From positions 62,001 to 126,000 of the forward strand of contig NZ_QUFI01000006.1 in NCBI RefSeq assembly GCF_003478505.1: 64,000 nt of DNA. Direction: 5' to 3'. Below are positions 1-8,322 of this stretch, in pieces. Positions within the stretch are counted from its first letter, which is position 1. Each line of letters begins with the position of its first letter. Made by a program: the position numbers and the translations under genes. The notes beneath the pieces were generated by a model. The model saw nothing but the letters and a program-made list of their open reading frames with translations. It had not been told where the DNA came from and searched no databases. This stretch comes from Clostridium sp. AF27-2AA. Its GTDB lineage: Bacteria > Bacillota > Clostridia > Lachnospirales > Lachnospiraceae.

Positions 1-1259
1 AAGACTTAAACCGCGCCCTGGCCTCCGAACAGCCGCTGGAGCTTGTGCCCTCCACTGATACCAGCGGGCACGGAACCTTTCTGGCCGGAGTTGCCGCAGG
101 CCGTCAGATTCAGAGTCCCACCACGTTTTCCGGTGCCGCCCCGGACGCCGCACTGGCAGTGGTACGGTTAAAGCCGGCCAAGCAATATCTGCGGGAGTTT
201 TTTGCCGTTCCGCCAGATGCAGACGCTTATCAGGAAAATGACATCATGGCTGCCGCAGCTTTTCTTTTAGGCGTAGCCGGGCAGTACCAGATGCCGCTGG
301 TGCTCTGCCTTGGCGTCGGCACCAGTCAGGGAAGCCACAGCGGAATCTCTCCCCTGGCCATGCAGCTGCAGGCCTTAAGCGGCACCCGCGGTTTTGCCTG
401 TGTCACCGGTGCCGGAAACGAGACCGGATTCCGGCATCACTATTTTGGAAATCTTTCTCCTGATCAGGAATATGAGGATGTGGAGCTGCGCGTAGCGGAT
501 TCCACCTCCGGTTTTTCCATGGAGTTGTGGGCTGATGTTTCAGAACTTTACACGGTAGGCTTTGTCTCTCCCTCCGGAGAAGTGATTGAGCGGATTCCCA
601 TGACGGTAGGCCAGGAAACCACGATTTCCTTCCAGCTTGACGCCACCCGCATTTTGATCAGTTATCAGATTACCGAATCCTCCTCCGGACGTTTTTTAGC
701 TTTTCTGCGTTTTACCGGCCCGGCCCCCGGCATCTGGCATATCCGGGTCTATCCCACGCTGTTTGTCGCCGGGCAGTTTCATATCTGGCTCCCCATGCAG
801 GGATTTCTCACAGAGGACACCGGATTTCTCCGGCCGGACCCGGACATCACCATCACCGATCCCGGCAACGCGCCGCTGCTCTTAACCGTCAGCACATACA
901 ACCACGTTACCGGAAGCCTTTACATCCACAGCAGCCGCGGCTTCACCGCCACCGGACAGATCAAGCCGGATTTCGCCGCTCCCGGCGTGGAGGTGCAGGG
1001 ACCAGGGATTCCGCCTGGCACTTCCCGCCTGTCCCGGCAGACCGGTTCCTCCGTGGCCACCGCCATCACCGCCGGAGCCGTGGCCTGTCTCTTCTCCTGG
1101 GGATTCACCCAGGGAAATGACACAACCCTCACCAGCATTTCCGTAAAATCCATCCTTATCCGCGGGGCAGAACGAAAAGAAGCGTTCCGCTATCCCAACC
1201 GGCAGTGGGGATATGGAACGCTAAATCTGTACCAGGCATTCCTGCTGATGCGGGAATAA
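1..1259 (+). CDS. S8 family subtilisin-like serine peptidase, C-terminal part
   Basis: The reading frame is already open at base 3, so the true start and the catalytic Asp lie before the window; 418 residues are visible. Seen: the subtilase His motif DTSGHGTFLAGVAAG about 20 residues in, and near the C-terminus the Ser motif TGSSVATAITAG (GSS where most subtilases have GTS), followed by a conserved WGYGTLNLYQAF end. About 300 residues separate the two motifs, more than in a minimal subtilisin, which fits the Csp-like clostridial subtilases with an inserted jelly-roll region. Those include spore germination proteases, so a spore or surface role is possible but inferred. The stop is followed within 1 nt by long-hairpin element B1. 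Convergent with the HtrA gene. Confidence 0.85.
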   Translation, partial: DLNRALASEQPLELVPSTDTSGHGTFLAGVAAGRQIQSPTTFSGAAPDAALAVVRLKPAKQYLREFFAVPPDADAYQENDIMAAAAFLLGVAGQYQMPLVLCLGVGTSQGSHSGISPLAMQLQALSGTRGFACVTGAGNETGFRHHYFGNLSPDQEYEDVELRVADSTSGFSMELWADVSELYTVGFVSPSGEVIERIPMTVGQETTISFQLDATRILISYQITESSSGRFLAFLRFTGPAPGIWHIRVYPTLFVAGQFHIWLPMQGFLTEDTGFLRPDPDITITDPGNAPLLLTVSTYNHVTGSLYIHSSRGFTATGQIKPDFAAPGVEVQGPGIPPGTSRLSRQTGSSVATAITAGAVACLFSWGFTQGNDTTLTSISVKSILIRGAERKEAFRYPNRQWGYGTLNLYQAFLLMRE

Positions 1260-1260
1260 A

Positions 1261-1515
1261 AATATTGAGACGGATTCAATAAAAGATCCGGAAGTGAAAG
1301 AGACCGCTTTCCTATATTTTCACATATCCGTTGTTTGCTTGCTCTCACAACACGTGTTCGCCTGCATCGGACTACATCCGCTGCATTCGGACACGTGTGT
1401 TCAAGAGGCAAACAACCAGATATGTGGAAAATACCGGAAAGCGGTCTCATTCACTTCCTGCTTCATTGGCTCCGCTAGAGATAAAAAACCACGCAAGCGC
1501 AATGTATTGGTTTAA
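1261..1515 (+). repeat. Long 3'-end hairpin element, copy B1
   Basis: Starts 1 nt after the subtilase stop with a 14-nt box (AATATTGAGACGGA), then a TCCGGAAG motif 26 nt after the stop, then a long imperfect palindrome at 1290-1458. The outer stem pairs 1290-1312 with 1436-1458 (8 bp, a 3-nt mismatch, then 12 bp). The inner stem uses conserved core sequence shared with copy B2 (TATCCGTTGTTTGC opposite GCAAACAAC). After the hairpin come the shared end motif ATTGGCTCCGCTA and ATGTATTGGT. B2 has the same flanks and core, but its outer stem is a different sequence that is also self-complementary. No protein-coding sense was found. Confidence 0.8.
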
Positions 1516-1540
1516 ACCTCTTACGTTTGCTTGCCATAGG

Positions 1541-1690
1541 ATACCTGAAAAAACGGACACATCAAGGTTATAACAAGCGCTTACGCGACCTTGACGTGTC
1601 CGTTTTCTCCAGATATGGGCTAATCAAGCAATCATCCGAAGAGGCTCTGCAGGCACATAACTGCCGCCCTGGTCAGTATCCTTCCGGTCA
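1541..1690 (-). repeat. Hairpin element D1
   Basis: A stem with about 28-nt arms at 1541-1616 carries the conserved loop TAACAAGCGCTTA. On the minus strand a small GGCA/TGCC hairpin and the sequence GCCTCTT...TTGCTTGATTA precede it. D2 at 43664-43797 has the same arrangement. The stems differ by paired changes: GGACAC/GTGTCC here against GGTCAC/GTGACC in D2. It lies beyond B2 in the transcription direction of the HtrA gene. Confidence 0.75.
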
Positions 1691-1709
1691 TAGCCTTTAT
1701 TATCCTAAC

Positions 1710-1968
1710 AAGACCAATACATGCCTGCAGCCACTATTCTTTTCGTAGCGCAGCCAATAAAGCAGGGCGTGCGGGGAATTGGATTCTGGAATTTTCCGCA
1801 TATCCAGGTGTTTGCATCTTGAGCACACGTGTCCGAATGTGGCGGATGCTAATCCGACACAGGCGAACTCGTGTCAGCGAAAGCAAGCAAACAACGGATA
1901 TGTGAAAATGTAAGAATTCAATTCCCCGTACGCCCGGACTCTTTATTAGTTCCGTCTCAATATTGTTG
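1710..1968 (-). repeat. Long 3'-end hairpin element, copy B2
   Basis: Inverted copy of element B, starting within 5 nt of the HtrA stop with the same AATATTGAGACGGA box; the TCCGG motif is 28 nt after the stop. The palindrome is 1765-1935. Its outer stem (1765-1787 with 1913-1935, 21 of 23 positions paired) has no visible sequence similarity to the B1 stem, while the inner core and the end motif ATTGGCTGCGCTA are conserved. The boundary near 1710 is set by the shared ATGTATTGGT sequence. Confidence 0.8.
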
Positions 1969-3738
1969 TTAGTTGGTTTCACCGGCCGGTTTGGTTCCCA
2001 GGGTAATCTGAACGGTACGCTCTACATACTGTCCATCCTCCAGGGACTGGACGGTTAAGTTCACAGTGTCACCGCCTTTGTAGTAGGTCAGCATATCTTT
2101 CAGATCTGCCATGGTGCGCACGGTCTGACCGTCAAACTTGGTGATGATATCTTTCTCTCTTAAATCGGACTTGGATGCTGCGCTGTCCTCTACAATCTTG
2201 TATACATAAATACCTCTCGGCATACCATACATACTTGCTGCGGTCTCATCAATATTCTGACCCTGGATTCCCAGATAACCCTGATCTGCCTCATCGACTG
2301 CGACACGGGTCTTCTTGTTCATCAGCTCGTTGATGATGTCCTGCGCCTGAGAGATCGGGATAGCGTAGCCCATTCCCTCTACCTCAGTGGAGGAATACTT
2401 GGCTGCGTTGATACCGATAACCTCACCCTTCATATTTAAAAGAGCGCCGCCACTGTTGCCAGGGTTGATGGCCGCATCGGTCTGGAGCAGGGTACGGCTG
2501 GTCTGATCCTCTGCCTTCACTTCACGATTTAATGCACTGACATAACCTACGGTTACGGACTGACCATAACCAAGGGCATTACCAATGGCAATGACGCCCT
2601 GACCAACCTTTAATGCGTCGGAATCACCGAGGGTTGCAACCTTGATCTGACTCATGGTGTCGGACGGGATATCCTTTAACGGGATGGCGATAACTGCCAG
2701 ATCGGTTTCGGAATCAGTACCTTTGATGGCTGCACTGACCTGTGAATTATCAATAAAAGTAACCGTCAGCTCCTTAGAATCCTCAACTACATGATTATTG
2801 GTAACAATCAAAAGCTCTTCGTCGTTCTGGCCGACAATGATGCCGGAACCGCTGCTCGGAACCTCTACGGTCTGGCTCGGTCCAAACCAGGTCTGCTGCT
2901 GCATAACCATGGTGTTGTTAATGGCAACAACGGACGGCATAGCCTTCTCTACAATAGAAGAAACATCGGTCTGGATTGCGGAAGTAACCGGTGCTCCGGC
3001 TGTGGTACTGCTGTCTTCCTCATCAGACTGTGCTACCTTTACCTGGGCCTGCGTCTCAGTCTGGCCAATCGTGGTGTACTGACCCTTCAGGTACTCACCC
3101 GCCGTATCTACTGCAAACATGGTGCCACCGGCTACTGTACCAAAGAGGACTGCTGCCGCGGTAACACCGGCAATCTTTCCTGCCATGCTGCGGCCGCTTC
3201 GTTTTGTGTGTTCCGGTCTCTGGTGGGAAGCATGATGGAACTCCGGTCTGCGCGGTGCCCAGCCTCCGGTCGTATGATGCTGCTCCTGTGTCTGAGCATC
3301 TCCCTGACGGCTGCTGTCCTGAGCGGAAGCCTGAGCGTTCCAGGAAGCTGCTCTGTCCTTATCTGCAGTCTGGCTGTTCTGTGTGTTCCAGGCTGCTGCC
3401 CCATTCTCACCGGCTGCCCGGCCGCTGTTCTGCGGAGCGGACTGCCATGCGCTGCTGCTCTGGCTGCTTCCCTGCGGAGCGGACTGCCATGCGCCACTGC
3501 TCTGGCTGCTTCCCTGCGGAGCGGACTGCCATGCGCTGCTCTGGCTGTTATCCTGCGGAGCGGACTGCCATGCGCTGCTGCTCTGGCTGCTTTCCTGTGT
3601 CAGATGCTGCTCACTTCTGACCTCCTGGTTTTCTTCCTTACGGGATGCTTCACTGCGGTATTCCATATGTTCATCGTTGCGGTCATTGTAACCAGCTTCC
3701 GAATAATCGTTTCTGTTTTCTCTGTCGTTTTCGTACAT
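1969..3738 (-). CDS. HtrA/DegP-like membrane-anchored serine protease with PDZ domain
   Basis: 589 residues. Residues 1-180 are hydrophilic and low-complexity, with five AWQSAPQ repeats at about 56-102. One membrane segment at about 186-210 follows. The trypsin-like domain, about 260-460, shows the complete triad: His316 in TNNHVVED, Asp346 in ETDLAVI and Ser429 in NPGNSGGAL. A PDZ domain follows at about 485-580. In this family the protease degrades or refolds damaged exported proteins outside the membrane, with the N-terminal tail in the cytoplasm. The start is supported by AAGGAG 9 nt upstream. The cytoplasmic tail is much longer than in Bacillus HtrA proteins (inference from memory of the family). 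The gene is bracketed by long-hairpin clusters on both sides. Confidence 0.92.
   Translation of the reverse strand: MYENDRENRNDYSEAGYNDRNDEHMEYRSEASRKEENQEVRSEQHLTQESSQSSSAWQSAPQDNSQSSAWQSAPQGSSQSSGAWQSAPQGSSQSSSAWQSAPQNSGRAAGENGAAAWNTQNSQTADKDRAASWNAQASAQDSSRQGDAQTQEQHHTTGGWAPRRPEFHHASHQRPEHTKRSGRSMAGKIAGVTAAAVLFGTVAGGTMFAVDTAGEYLKGQYTTIGQTETQAQVKVAQSDEEDSSTTAGAPVTSAIQTDVSSIVEKAMPSVVAINNTMVMQQQTWFGPSQTVEVPSSGSGIIVGQNDEELLIVTNNHVVEDSKELTVTFIDNSQVSAAIKGTDSETDLAVIAIPLKDIPSDTMSQIKVATLGDSDALKVGQGVIAIGNALGYGQSVTVGYVSALNREVKAEDQTSRTLLQTDAAINPGNSGGALLNMKGEVIGINAAKYSSTEVEGMGYAIPISQAQDIINELMNKKTRVAVDEADQGYLGIQGQNIDETAASMYGMPRGIYVYKIVEDSAASKSDLREKDIITKFDGQTVRTMADLKDMLTYYKGGDTVNLTVQSLEDGQYVERTVQITLGTKPAGETN
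3433..3573 (-). repeat. Tandem coding repeats in the HtrA tail
   Basis: About 33-nt repeats encode AWQSAPQ(G/D)(S/N)SQSS units (five copies, residues about 56-102 of the HtrA-like protein). Near-identical DNA between units suggests slippage-prone copy number. Confidence 0.8.
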
Positions 3739-3849
3739 AATGATGATCTCCTTTCCGTACTTCTTTTCCTTAACTCTGTAAAGAACTTTAGCAGAGAAAT
3801 GTGTTGCAATTGTGTTCCCTTTTCAATTTAATTGTGAACTCCTCACCAA

Positions 3850-4075
3850 ATAAAAAGAATATTCACGAAAGGTCCGAAGCAGGTCGGGGTGGTATCCCGC
3901 TGCGCAAAATATAAGTGCCGTGTTCGGACGATGTGGCTGACAGCCGTTTGCGGATAGTCGGACAAGATGTCCGCCTCCCGAAAACGTCAGTCGCCACATA
4001 GCCGGACACGTTGCACTTATATTTATGCTACGCAGGATACCGCCCCCGCCTGCTTCTGCTTTCCTGGCTATTTTA
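3850..4075 (+). repeat. Long hairpin element, copy A1
   Basis: Imperfect palindrome at about 3867-4063 (197 nt) with GGTCCGAAG at its 5' end and TTCTGCTTTCCTGGCT at its 3' end. It is nearly identical to A3 read in reverse (43846-44042), including 17 nt of upstream flank. The apex pairs GGAC with GTCC (3960-3972). It lies in the gap upstream of the HtrA start and, unlike the other copies, has no recognisable gene ending just before it on its own strand. Confidence 0.75.
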
Positions 4076-4091
4076 CGGTAATAAAAAACAC

Positions 4092-4150
4092 AGCCAGAAT
4101 AGTACTGGTAAAAGCTGGAAATCATGGCTTTTATCAGTACCGTTCTGGCT
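4092..4150 (-). terminator. Hairpin E, terminator-like
   Basis: AGCCAGAA...TTCTGGCT stem (4092-4150) with an inner GCTTTTA/TAAAAGC arm and a T-rich tract (GTGTTTTTTATT) on the minus strand. It could end transcripts of the upstream LCP gene. It lies between hairpins A1 and A2. Confidence 0.55.
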
Positions 4151-4164
4151 GATTTTATTTCTCT

Positions 4165-4400
4165 CTTAGCGGAGGCAATACAGTAGAAGCCGGTTATCCC
4201 GGCATTCCGCGGAACATAAATATGGGTATACGTGTCCGGCTATGCAGCGACTGGTGTTTGAGGTAGGCGGACATCTTGTCCGACTATCCGCAAACATCTG
4301 TCAGCTGCATCGTCCGAACACAATACCCATATTTTGCGCAGCGGTATGCCGGGATTACCGGCTTCGGACCTATATTGCTATTACTTTTAAATTGTTATTT
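4165..4400 (-). repeat. Long 3'-end hairpin element, copy A2
   Basis: On the minus strand GGTCCGAAG starts 30 nt after the LCP gene's stop. The palindrome is 4186-4365. Core sequence is shared with A1 and A3 (TTTGCGGATAGTCGGAC, TAGCCGGACACG), but several stem segments are replaced in pairs. GTGG/CCAC of A1 is GCAG/CTGC here, and the ATAAGTGC stem of A1 is ATGGGTAT opposite ATACCCAT here. The 3' end reads TTCTACTGTATTGCCTCCGCTA, a variant of the shared end motif. Confidence 0.75.
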
Positions 4401-6707
4401 TTACTGTCCCGGTGCTGACACTGGTCCGGAGCCGGAAGAAGAGCTGCTTCCGTTTCCGCTTCCGGACGGTCCTCCGGATGAAACATTTCCGGAGCCTGCG
4501 CCGGTCGGCGTTGTGGAACTGCTTCCCGGATGAGATGCTGAGCTGGTCGGTGACGTACTGCTGCTTCCCGGATGAGATGCTGCTGTCGGTACCGTACTGC
4601 CGGAACCGGATGTCGTACTCTCACCGGTGCTGCCCGGATGAGATGCTGCCGTAGTCGGCGTTGTACTGCTTCCCGGATGACTTGCCGCGCTGGTCGGTGT
4701 CGTAGTGCCTGCATGGCCTGAGGAGGTGGTCTCCGTGCTGCTTCCCGGATGGGATGCAGAAGTGCTCTCCGTGCTGCTTCCCGGGCGGTCCGTTACCTTG
4801 GTATCCGCAATTCCGGATTCACTGGCCGAACTCTCATTATTCTTATGGTTATTGCGGCTTTCGGACTCTTTCAGATTTCCATCTTCATCCGTCTCCGCCC
4901 CTGTTGTAGCGCTGTGGCTGCTGGAAATGGTCTCACCCTTTACCAGGAAGCCGTCTGCGTCAGTCTCGTATTTCACATACTTGCCGTCCGCATCGGTCTC
5001 CATCTTAAGCTTTTTGCTGACCTTTTTGCCGTTTTTGTCATACTCGTATACGGTCTGGTACCCTTCCTCATCCTTGGATTTTTCTGAGGATTTTGTAGAA
5101 GCAGCGGTTGTCTTCTGCGGCTGTACCACACCGCCGCCAGTTCCGACATTACCGACAAACTGGCCTTCTTTGTAGATGCCGGTATCCGAAGAAATCTTTG
5201 CGCTGATCTTCTTTACCGTGTCGGACGGAGTATACGCCTCATCGCCAAAGAGAAATTTATGCAGTTCGATGACGTTGCTCTCCAGGGTAGCCGGAACAAC
5301 CACTGCCCCCTTCTTACCCATGTTCGCGTCGCCGCGTGCCTGCGGGAATCCGGTAGTCTCACCCAGATGGAACTTACTGATATTCCGCGCGTTGCTTACC
5401 AGGTCATCTACACCAACACTGGTAGATACCTGCGGGAATACCGTTCCGATCAGGGTATACAGAGTCTGGAAGTCAGCCTTCTTGGATTTCTCAAAGGCCT
5501 GTGCAATAATCTTACGCTGACGCTCGGTACGCGCATAGTCGGTATCCATCAGTCGAAGTCGTCCGTACGCTACAGCCTGAACACCATCCAGATGGTTCAT
5601 GCCTGCGTGGGTCAGCTGGCGGGAACCAATACCGGTTGCCTTTACGGTCTCTGTGATGAAGGAGTTAATATAGAAGAACTCCGCCTTGCTCAGCTCAATG
5701 TCCACACCGCCCAGAACATCAATGGCATTGGCTACTGCTTTCCAGTTAAAGGTCATGTAGTCCTGGATCTGCAGATCCAGGTTGCGGTTCAGGGCTTCGA
5801 CGGCCTGCTTCGGTCCGCCTACAAAGTAAGCCTGGTTGATCTTGCTATAGGCCCCCTTATCGTTGATATTTAAGTAAGAATCACGGTATACCGATACCAG
5901 CTTGATCTCGCCGGTATCCCGGTTGATGTTGCAGAGGATGATAACATCCGAGTTCGTGGATTTCTCGATCGAGTTGTCACGGGCATCGACGCCGAAAATG
6001 GCGATGGTCCAGTAGCCCTTCATATTCTCTTCCGCGTCCACCGCAATGTCGTTTGTCTTGATCTCGCTGATCTGGAAATCTTCGGAGCGCTGGATCTTCG
6101 ACATCATGCGGGCCATAAAGGCATAGCTGAAAATGGCTACCAACGCGATACACTCTGCCACAATCATGGCAATGATACGGCGTCTGCGCTTTTTCTTTGC
6201 CTCGCTCTGTCCAAAATCAGAACGGCCGCCGCGCCGGTCGTTTCCGCCGGTCGTTCTTCCGGCTGCTGCCTTCCGTACCGCACGGCTGCCTGCGGTTTCC
6301 CGCGCTGCACTGCTGCGTATATCGGAATCGCAAGCTCTGTTTCCGGTATTCTCCTGCCCCAGATCTGCACGTACTGCGCTGCCTCTGCGGCGGGAAGTGC
6401 CTCGCCCGCGTCCCATCTCCATCTCATCCAGCATATCCGGCGCATAGCTCCGGCTCACAGGCTCCTGACTGCTTTCCCTTTTCGGCTGCTTCGGGATCGC
6501 ATGGATACGGGAATCTCCCATCACGTCCAGCTCCCGCTCTGCTGCTTCCTGGCGTTTTCTCTGGCGGCTCTCCCAACGCTCCCGCTCGGACGCGTATCCG
6601 CCCTCCTGCCCGGAAGAGCCATACGCTGCCGTATCCCGCATGCGTGGGTTGCGTCTGCTTCTCCGCTCTGTACTGCGCTCTAACTCATCGTCAAAATCGT
6701 GACTCAT
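4401..6707 (-). CDS. LCP (LytR-CpsA-Psr) family wall-polymer ligase
   Basis: 768 residues. A charged, Arg-rich cytoplasmic region covers 1-175, a membrane segment lies at about 178-198, and the LCP domain spans about 235-480. That domain carries FGVDARDNSIEKSTNSDVI and the Arg-rich SVYRDSYLNI strand typical of the pyrophosphate-lipid binding site. Family members transfer undecaprenyl-linked glycopolymers to peptidoglycan outside the membrane. The C-terminal ~290 residues are low-complexity, ending in about eight (S)ASHPGSS-type repeats, probably a wall-spanning tail. GAGGT lies 8 nt before the start. It is downstream of the sugar transferase and glycosyltransferases, so it probably attaches the polymer they make (inference). 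Both tails are longer than in a typical LCP protein of 300-450 residues. Confidence 0.9.
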   Translation of the reverse strand: MSHDFDDELERSTERRSRRNPRMRDTAAYGSSGQEGGYASERERWESRQRKRQEAAERELDVMGDSRIHAIPKQPKRESSQEPVSRSYAPDMLDEMEMGRGRGTSRRRGSAVRADLGQENTGNRACDSDIRSSAARETAGSRAVRKAAAGRTTGGNDRRGGRSDFGQSEAKKKRRRRIIAMIVAECIALVAIFSYAFMARMMSKIQRSEDFQISEIKTNDIAVDAEENMKGYWTIAIFGVDARDNSIEKSTNSDVIILCNINRDTGEIKLVSVYRDSYLNINDKGAYSKINQAYFVGGPKQAVEALNRNLDLQIQDYMTFNWKAVANAIDVLGGVDIELSKAEFFYINSFITETVKATGIGSRQLTHAGMNHLDGVQAVAYGRLRLMDTDYARTERQRKIIAQAFEKSKKADFQTLYTLIGTVFPQVSTSVGVDDLVSNARNISKFHLGETTGFPQARGDANMGKKGAVVVPATLESNVIELHKFLFGDEAYTPSDTVKKISAKISSDTGIYKEGQFVGNVGTGGGVVQPQKTTAASTKSSEKSKDEEGYQTVYEYDKNGKKVSKKLKMETDADGKYVKYETDADGFLVKGETISSSHSATTGAETDEDGNLKESESRNNHKNNESSASESGIADTKVTDRPGSSTESTSASHPGSSTETTSSGHAGTTTPTSAASHPGSSTTPTTAASHPGSTGESTTSGSGSTVPTAASHPGSSSTSPTSSASHPGSSSTTPTGAGSGNVSSGGPSGSGNGSSSSSGSGPVSAPGQ
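4470..4760 (-). repeat. SHPGSS-encoding degenerate tandem repeats
   Basis: Irregular 30-45 nt repeats encoding ASHPGSST(T/S)PT-like units in the LCP protein tail (residues about 650-745). The protein repeat is clear; the DNA repeat is imperfect. Confidence 0.7.
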
Positions 6708-6750
6708 GTTTTGTACCTCATTCTCATTCCTGCCTGCTCCGGCGACCGGG

Positions 6751-8172
6751 TCAATAGGCGTTCTTATTAATAAAGCCTTTGAAAAATGTCAGAAACAATA
6801 TCTTAAAATCAAATCCCAAAGTCCAGTTTTCAATGTAATAAAGATCGTGCTCGATCCGCTTGGTGATGGAAGTATCGCCACGGTAGCCATTCACCTGCGC
6901 CCACCCGGTCATACCCGGACGTACCTGATGCTTGATCATGTAACGTGGGATCTCTTCCTTGAAGCGTTCTACAAAATATGGACGCTCCGGCCTTGGTCCC
7001 ACCAGGCTCATGCTGCCAAACAGCACGTTGAACAGCTGGGGCATCTCGTCGATGCTGGTCTTGCGGATCACCCGGCCGATGGTGGTCACCCTTGGGTCGC
7101 GCTTCGTGGTCCATTCACTCTTTTCTTTTTCCGGTGCCTGCACCTCCATGGAACGGAACTTGTACATCTTAAAAGGACGGTTATGCAGTCCCACCCGCTC
7201 CTGACAGTAGATCAGCGGTCCCGGAGAGGTCAGCTTGATCAGGATAGCCGTAAGCAGCATGACCGGCGAAAACAGGATCAGGGCCACAATGGCACCAAAA
7301 ATGTCGATTGCCCGTTTCATGGCCGCATTCAGCGGATCATTCAGCGGGACACGGCGGATGTTGATGACCGGAAGCCCCTGCAGATCCTCTGTATAAGGCT
7401 TTGTCGGGATCACCTTGTTGTAGTCCGGAATAAACTTGGTGTGCACACCGGACTTTTCACAGACCGCTACGATCTGCTCCAGACCGCCGTACTCCTTCAG
7501 GCTTAAAGTAATGGCAATCTCGTCCAGACGGTTCATGTCCAGGATCGGCTTTAGATCCTTCATGGTTCCAATGACCTTGATACCGCGGTAGTCATAGCCC
7601 CACGGCTTGTGGTCATCCAGAATGCCCCGTACCCGGTAGCCCCACTCCGGATTGGCCAGCACGCGGTCAATGTAGCCTTCTGCCGCGCGGCTGTAACCCA
7701 CCAGAATAATATGTTTCTGATTGTATCCCTTCGCGCGCATGGAACGCAGCACGGTACGGATCAGGTTTCGCTCCAGCGTCTCCGCTGTAATGTTGGTCAG
7801 GAAGAAGCCGGCCATCAGTCTGGCTGAGAATTCCCTCAGGTATGGATTTTTTCTTCCTAAATAGAGGATTGTTCCAAAGAGGAACAGTCCGATGATATTG
7901 GCCTTGCAGATGTTGGCAAATTCCTGTCGTCTGCCCTGCACCCGCTTTGGCGTAAACAGATGAAAGACTGTATACAAAAGCAGATAGACCGGTATGATCA
8001 CCACCAGGACCCGCATATAAAACCAGGTCGGCAGGATACCAGCCTCCAGATCTGCTCCAAACAATCCACTTTTCAGTGTAATAAACCAGCTGAATACATA
8101 GGCGGCCGCGATCACCAGTGCATCCAGAAGCACATGCAGCCGGTTCAGTCTGGTCTGATTATCTTTTATCAT
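6751..8172 (-). CDS. Polyprenyl-phosphate sugar-1-phosphate transferase (WcaJ/CpsE-type)
   Basis: 473 residues from the ATG at 8172, chosen over the GTG three codons upstream because AAAGGTGG sits 5 nt before it. Four N-terminal membrane segments are followed by a Rossmann-like cytoplasmic domain (HIILVGYSRAAEGY), then a fifth hydrophobic segment that opens the catalytic domain (RAIDIFGAIVALILFSP). The domain continues with the family signatures KFRSM, GPRPERP and RPGMTGWAQVNGYRG. Such enzymes load the first sugar-1-phosphate from a nucleotide sugar onto undecaprenyl phosphate, starting exopolysaccharide or wall glycopolymer repeat units. It sits between three glycosyltransferases and an LCP ligase, as expected of a polymer locus. 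The sugar cannot be told from sequence. Confidence 0.9.
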   Translation of the reverse strand: MIKDNQTRLNRLHVLLDALVIAAAYVFSWFITLKSGLFGADLEAGILPTWFYMRVLVVIIPVYLLLYTVFHLFTPKRVQGRRQEFANICKANIIGLFLFGTILYLGRKNPYLREFSARLMAGFFLTNITAETLERNLIRTVLRSMRAKGYNQKHIILVGYSRAAEGYIDRVLANPEWGYRVRGILDDHKPWGYDYRGIKVIGTMKDLKPILDMNRLDEIAITLSLKEYGGLEQIVAVCEKSGVHTKFIPDYNKVIPTKPYTEDLQGLPVINIRRVPLNDPLNAAMKRAIDIFGAIVALILFSPVMLLTAILIKLTSPGPLIYCQERVGLHNRPFKMYKFRSMEVQAPEKEKSEWTTKRDPRVTTIGRVIRKTSIDEMPQLFNVLFGSMSLVGPRPERPYFVERFKEEIPRYMIKHQVRPGMTGWAQVNGYRGDTSITKRIEHDLYYIENWTLGFDFKILFLTFFKGFINKNAY

Positions 8173-8283
8173 ATGGTCCACCTTTATCTCTGAACTGCCG
8201 TTTTATATTACCCAGACAGCAGCGGATTTGCCGATATTCCGCCAAAATGGCAGTCTTCCGGCATCATAATGGAATCGTAACGA

Positions 8284-8322
8284 TTATACACGAATTTTCT
8301 GGATCAGTATATTAAATTTCTA
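8284..8322 (-). promoter_or_regulatory. Possible promoter before the sugar-1-phosphate transferase
   Basis: TGTATAAT (attata at 8283-8288 on the plus strand) lies about 110 nt upstream of the start, with only a weak -35 (TATACT, 17 nt away). The 150-bp gap separates this gene from the glycosyltransferases upstream, so a secondary promoter is plausible. Confidence 0.35.

Noticed and set aside
3433..3573. Regular 33-nt repeats that could suggest a CRISPR array
   Set aside because: There are no unique spacers. The repeats are continuous, in frame, and encode the AWQSAPQ tail of the HtrA-like protein.
2791..3831. 346-codon plus-strand open frame opposite the HtrA gene
   Set aside because: Lies wholly on the complement of a gene with an intact catalytic triad; its product is Leu/Cys/Arg-rich repeat nonsense, and it has no ribosome site.
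1261..4400. Integron attC sites as an explanation of the long hairpins
   Set aside because: attC sites are shorter and have conserved outer boxes with a variable centre. Here the core is conserved and the stems vary, and no integrase or cassette array is visible.
3850..4400. Ordinary rho-independent terminators as a full explanation of elements A, B and C
   Set aside because: The hairpins are 170-200 nt and lack a T run after the stem, and the same window uses normal short terminators elsewhere (for example 57291-57340). A termination role is still possible, but not of the usual form.
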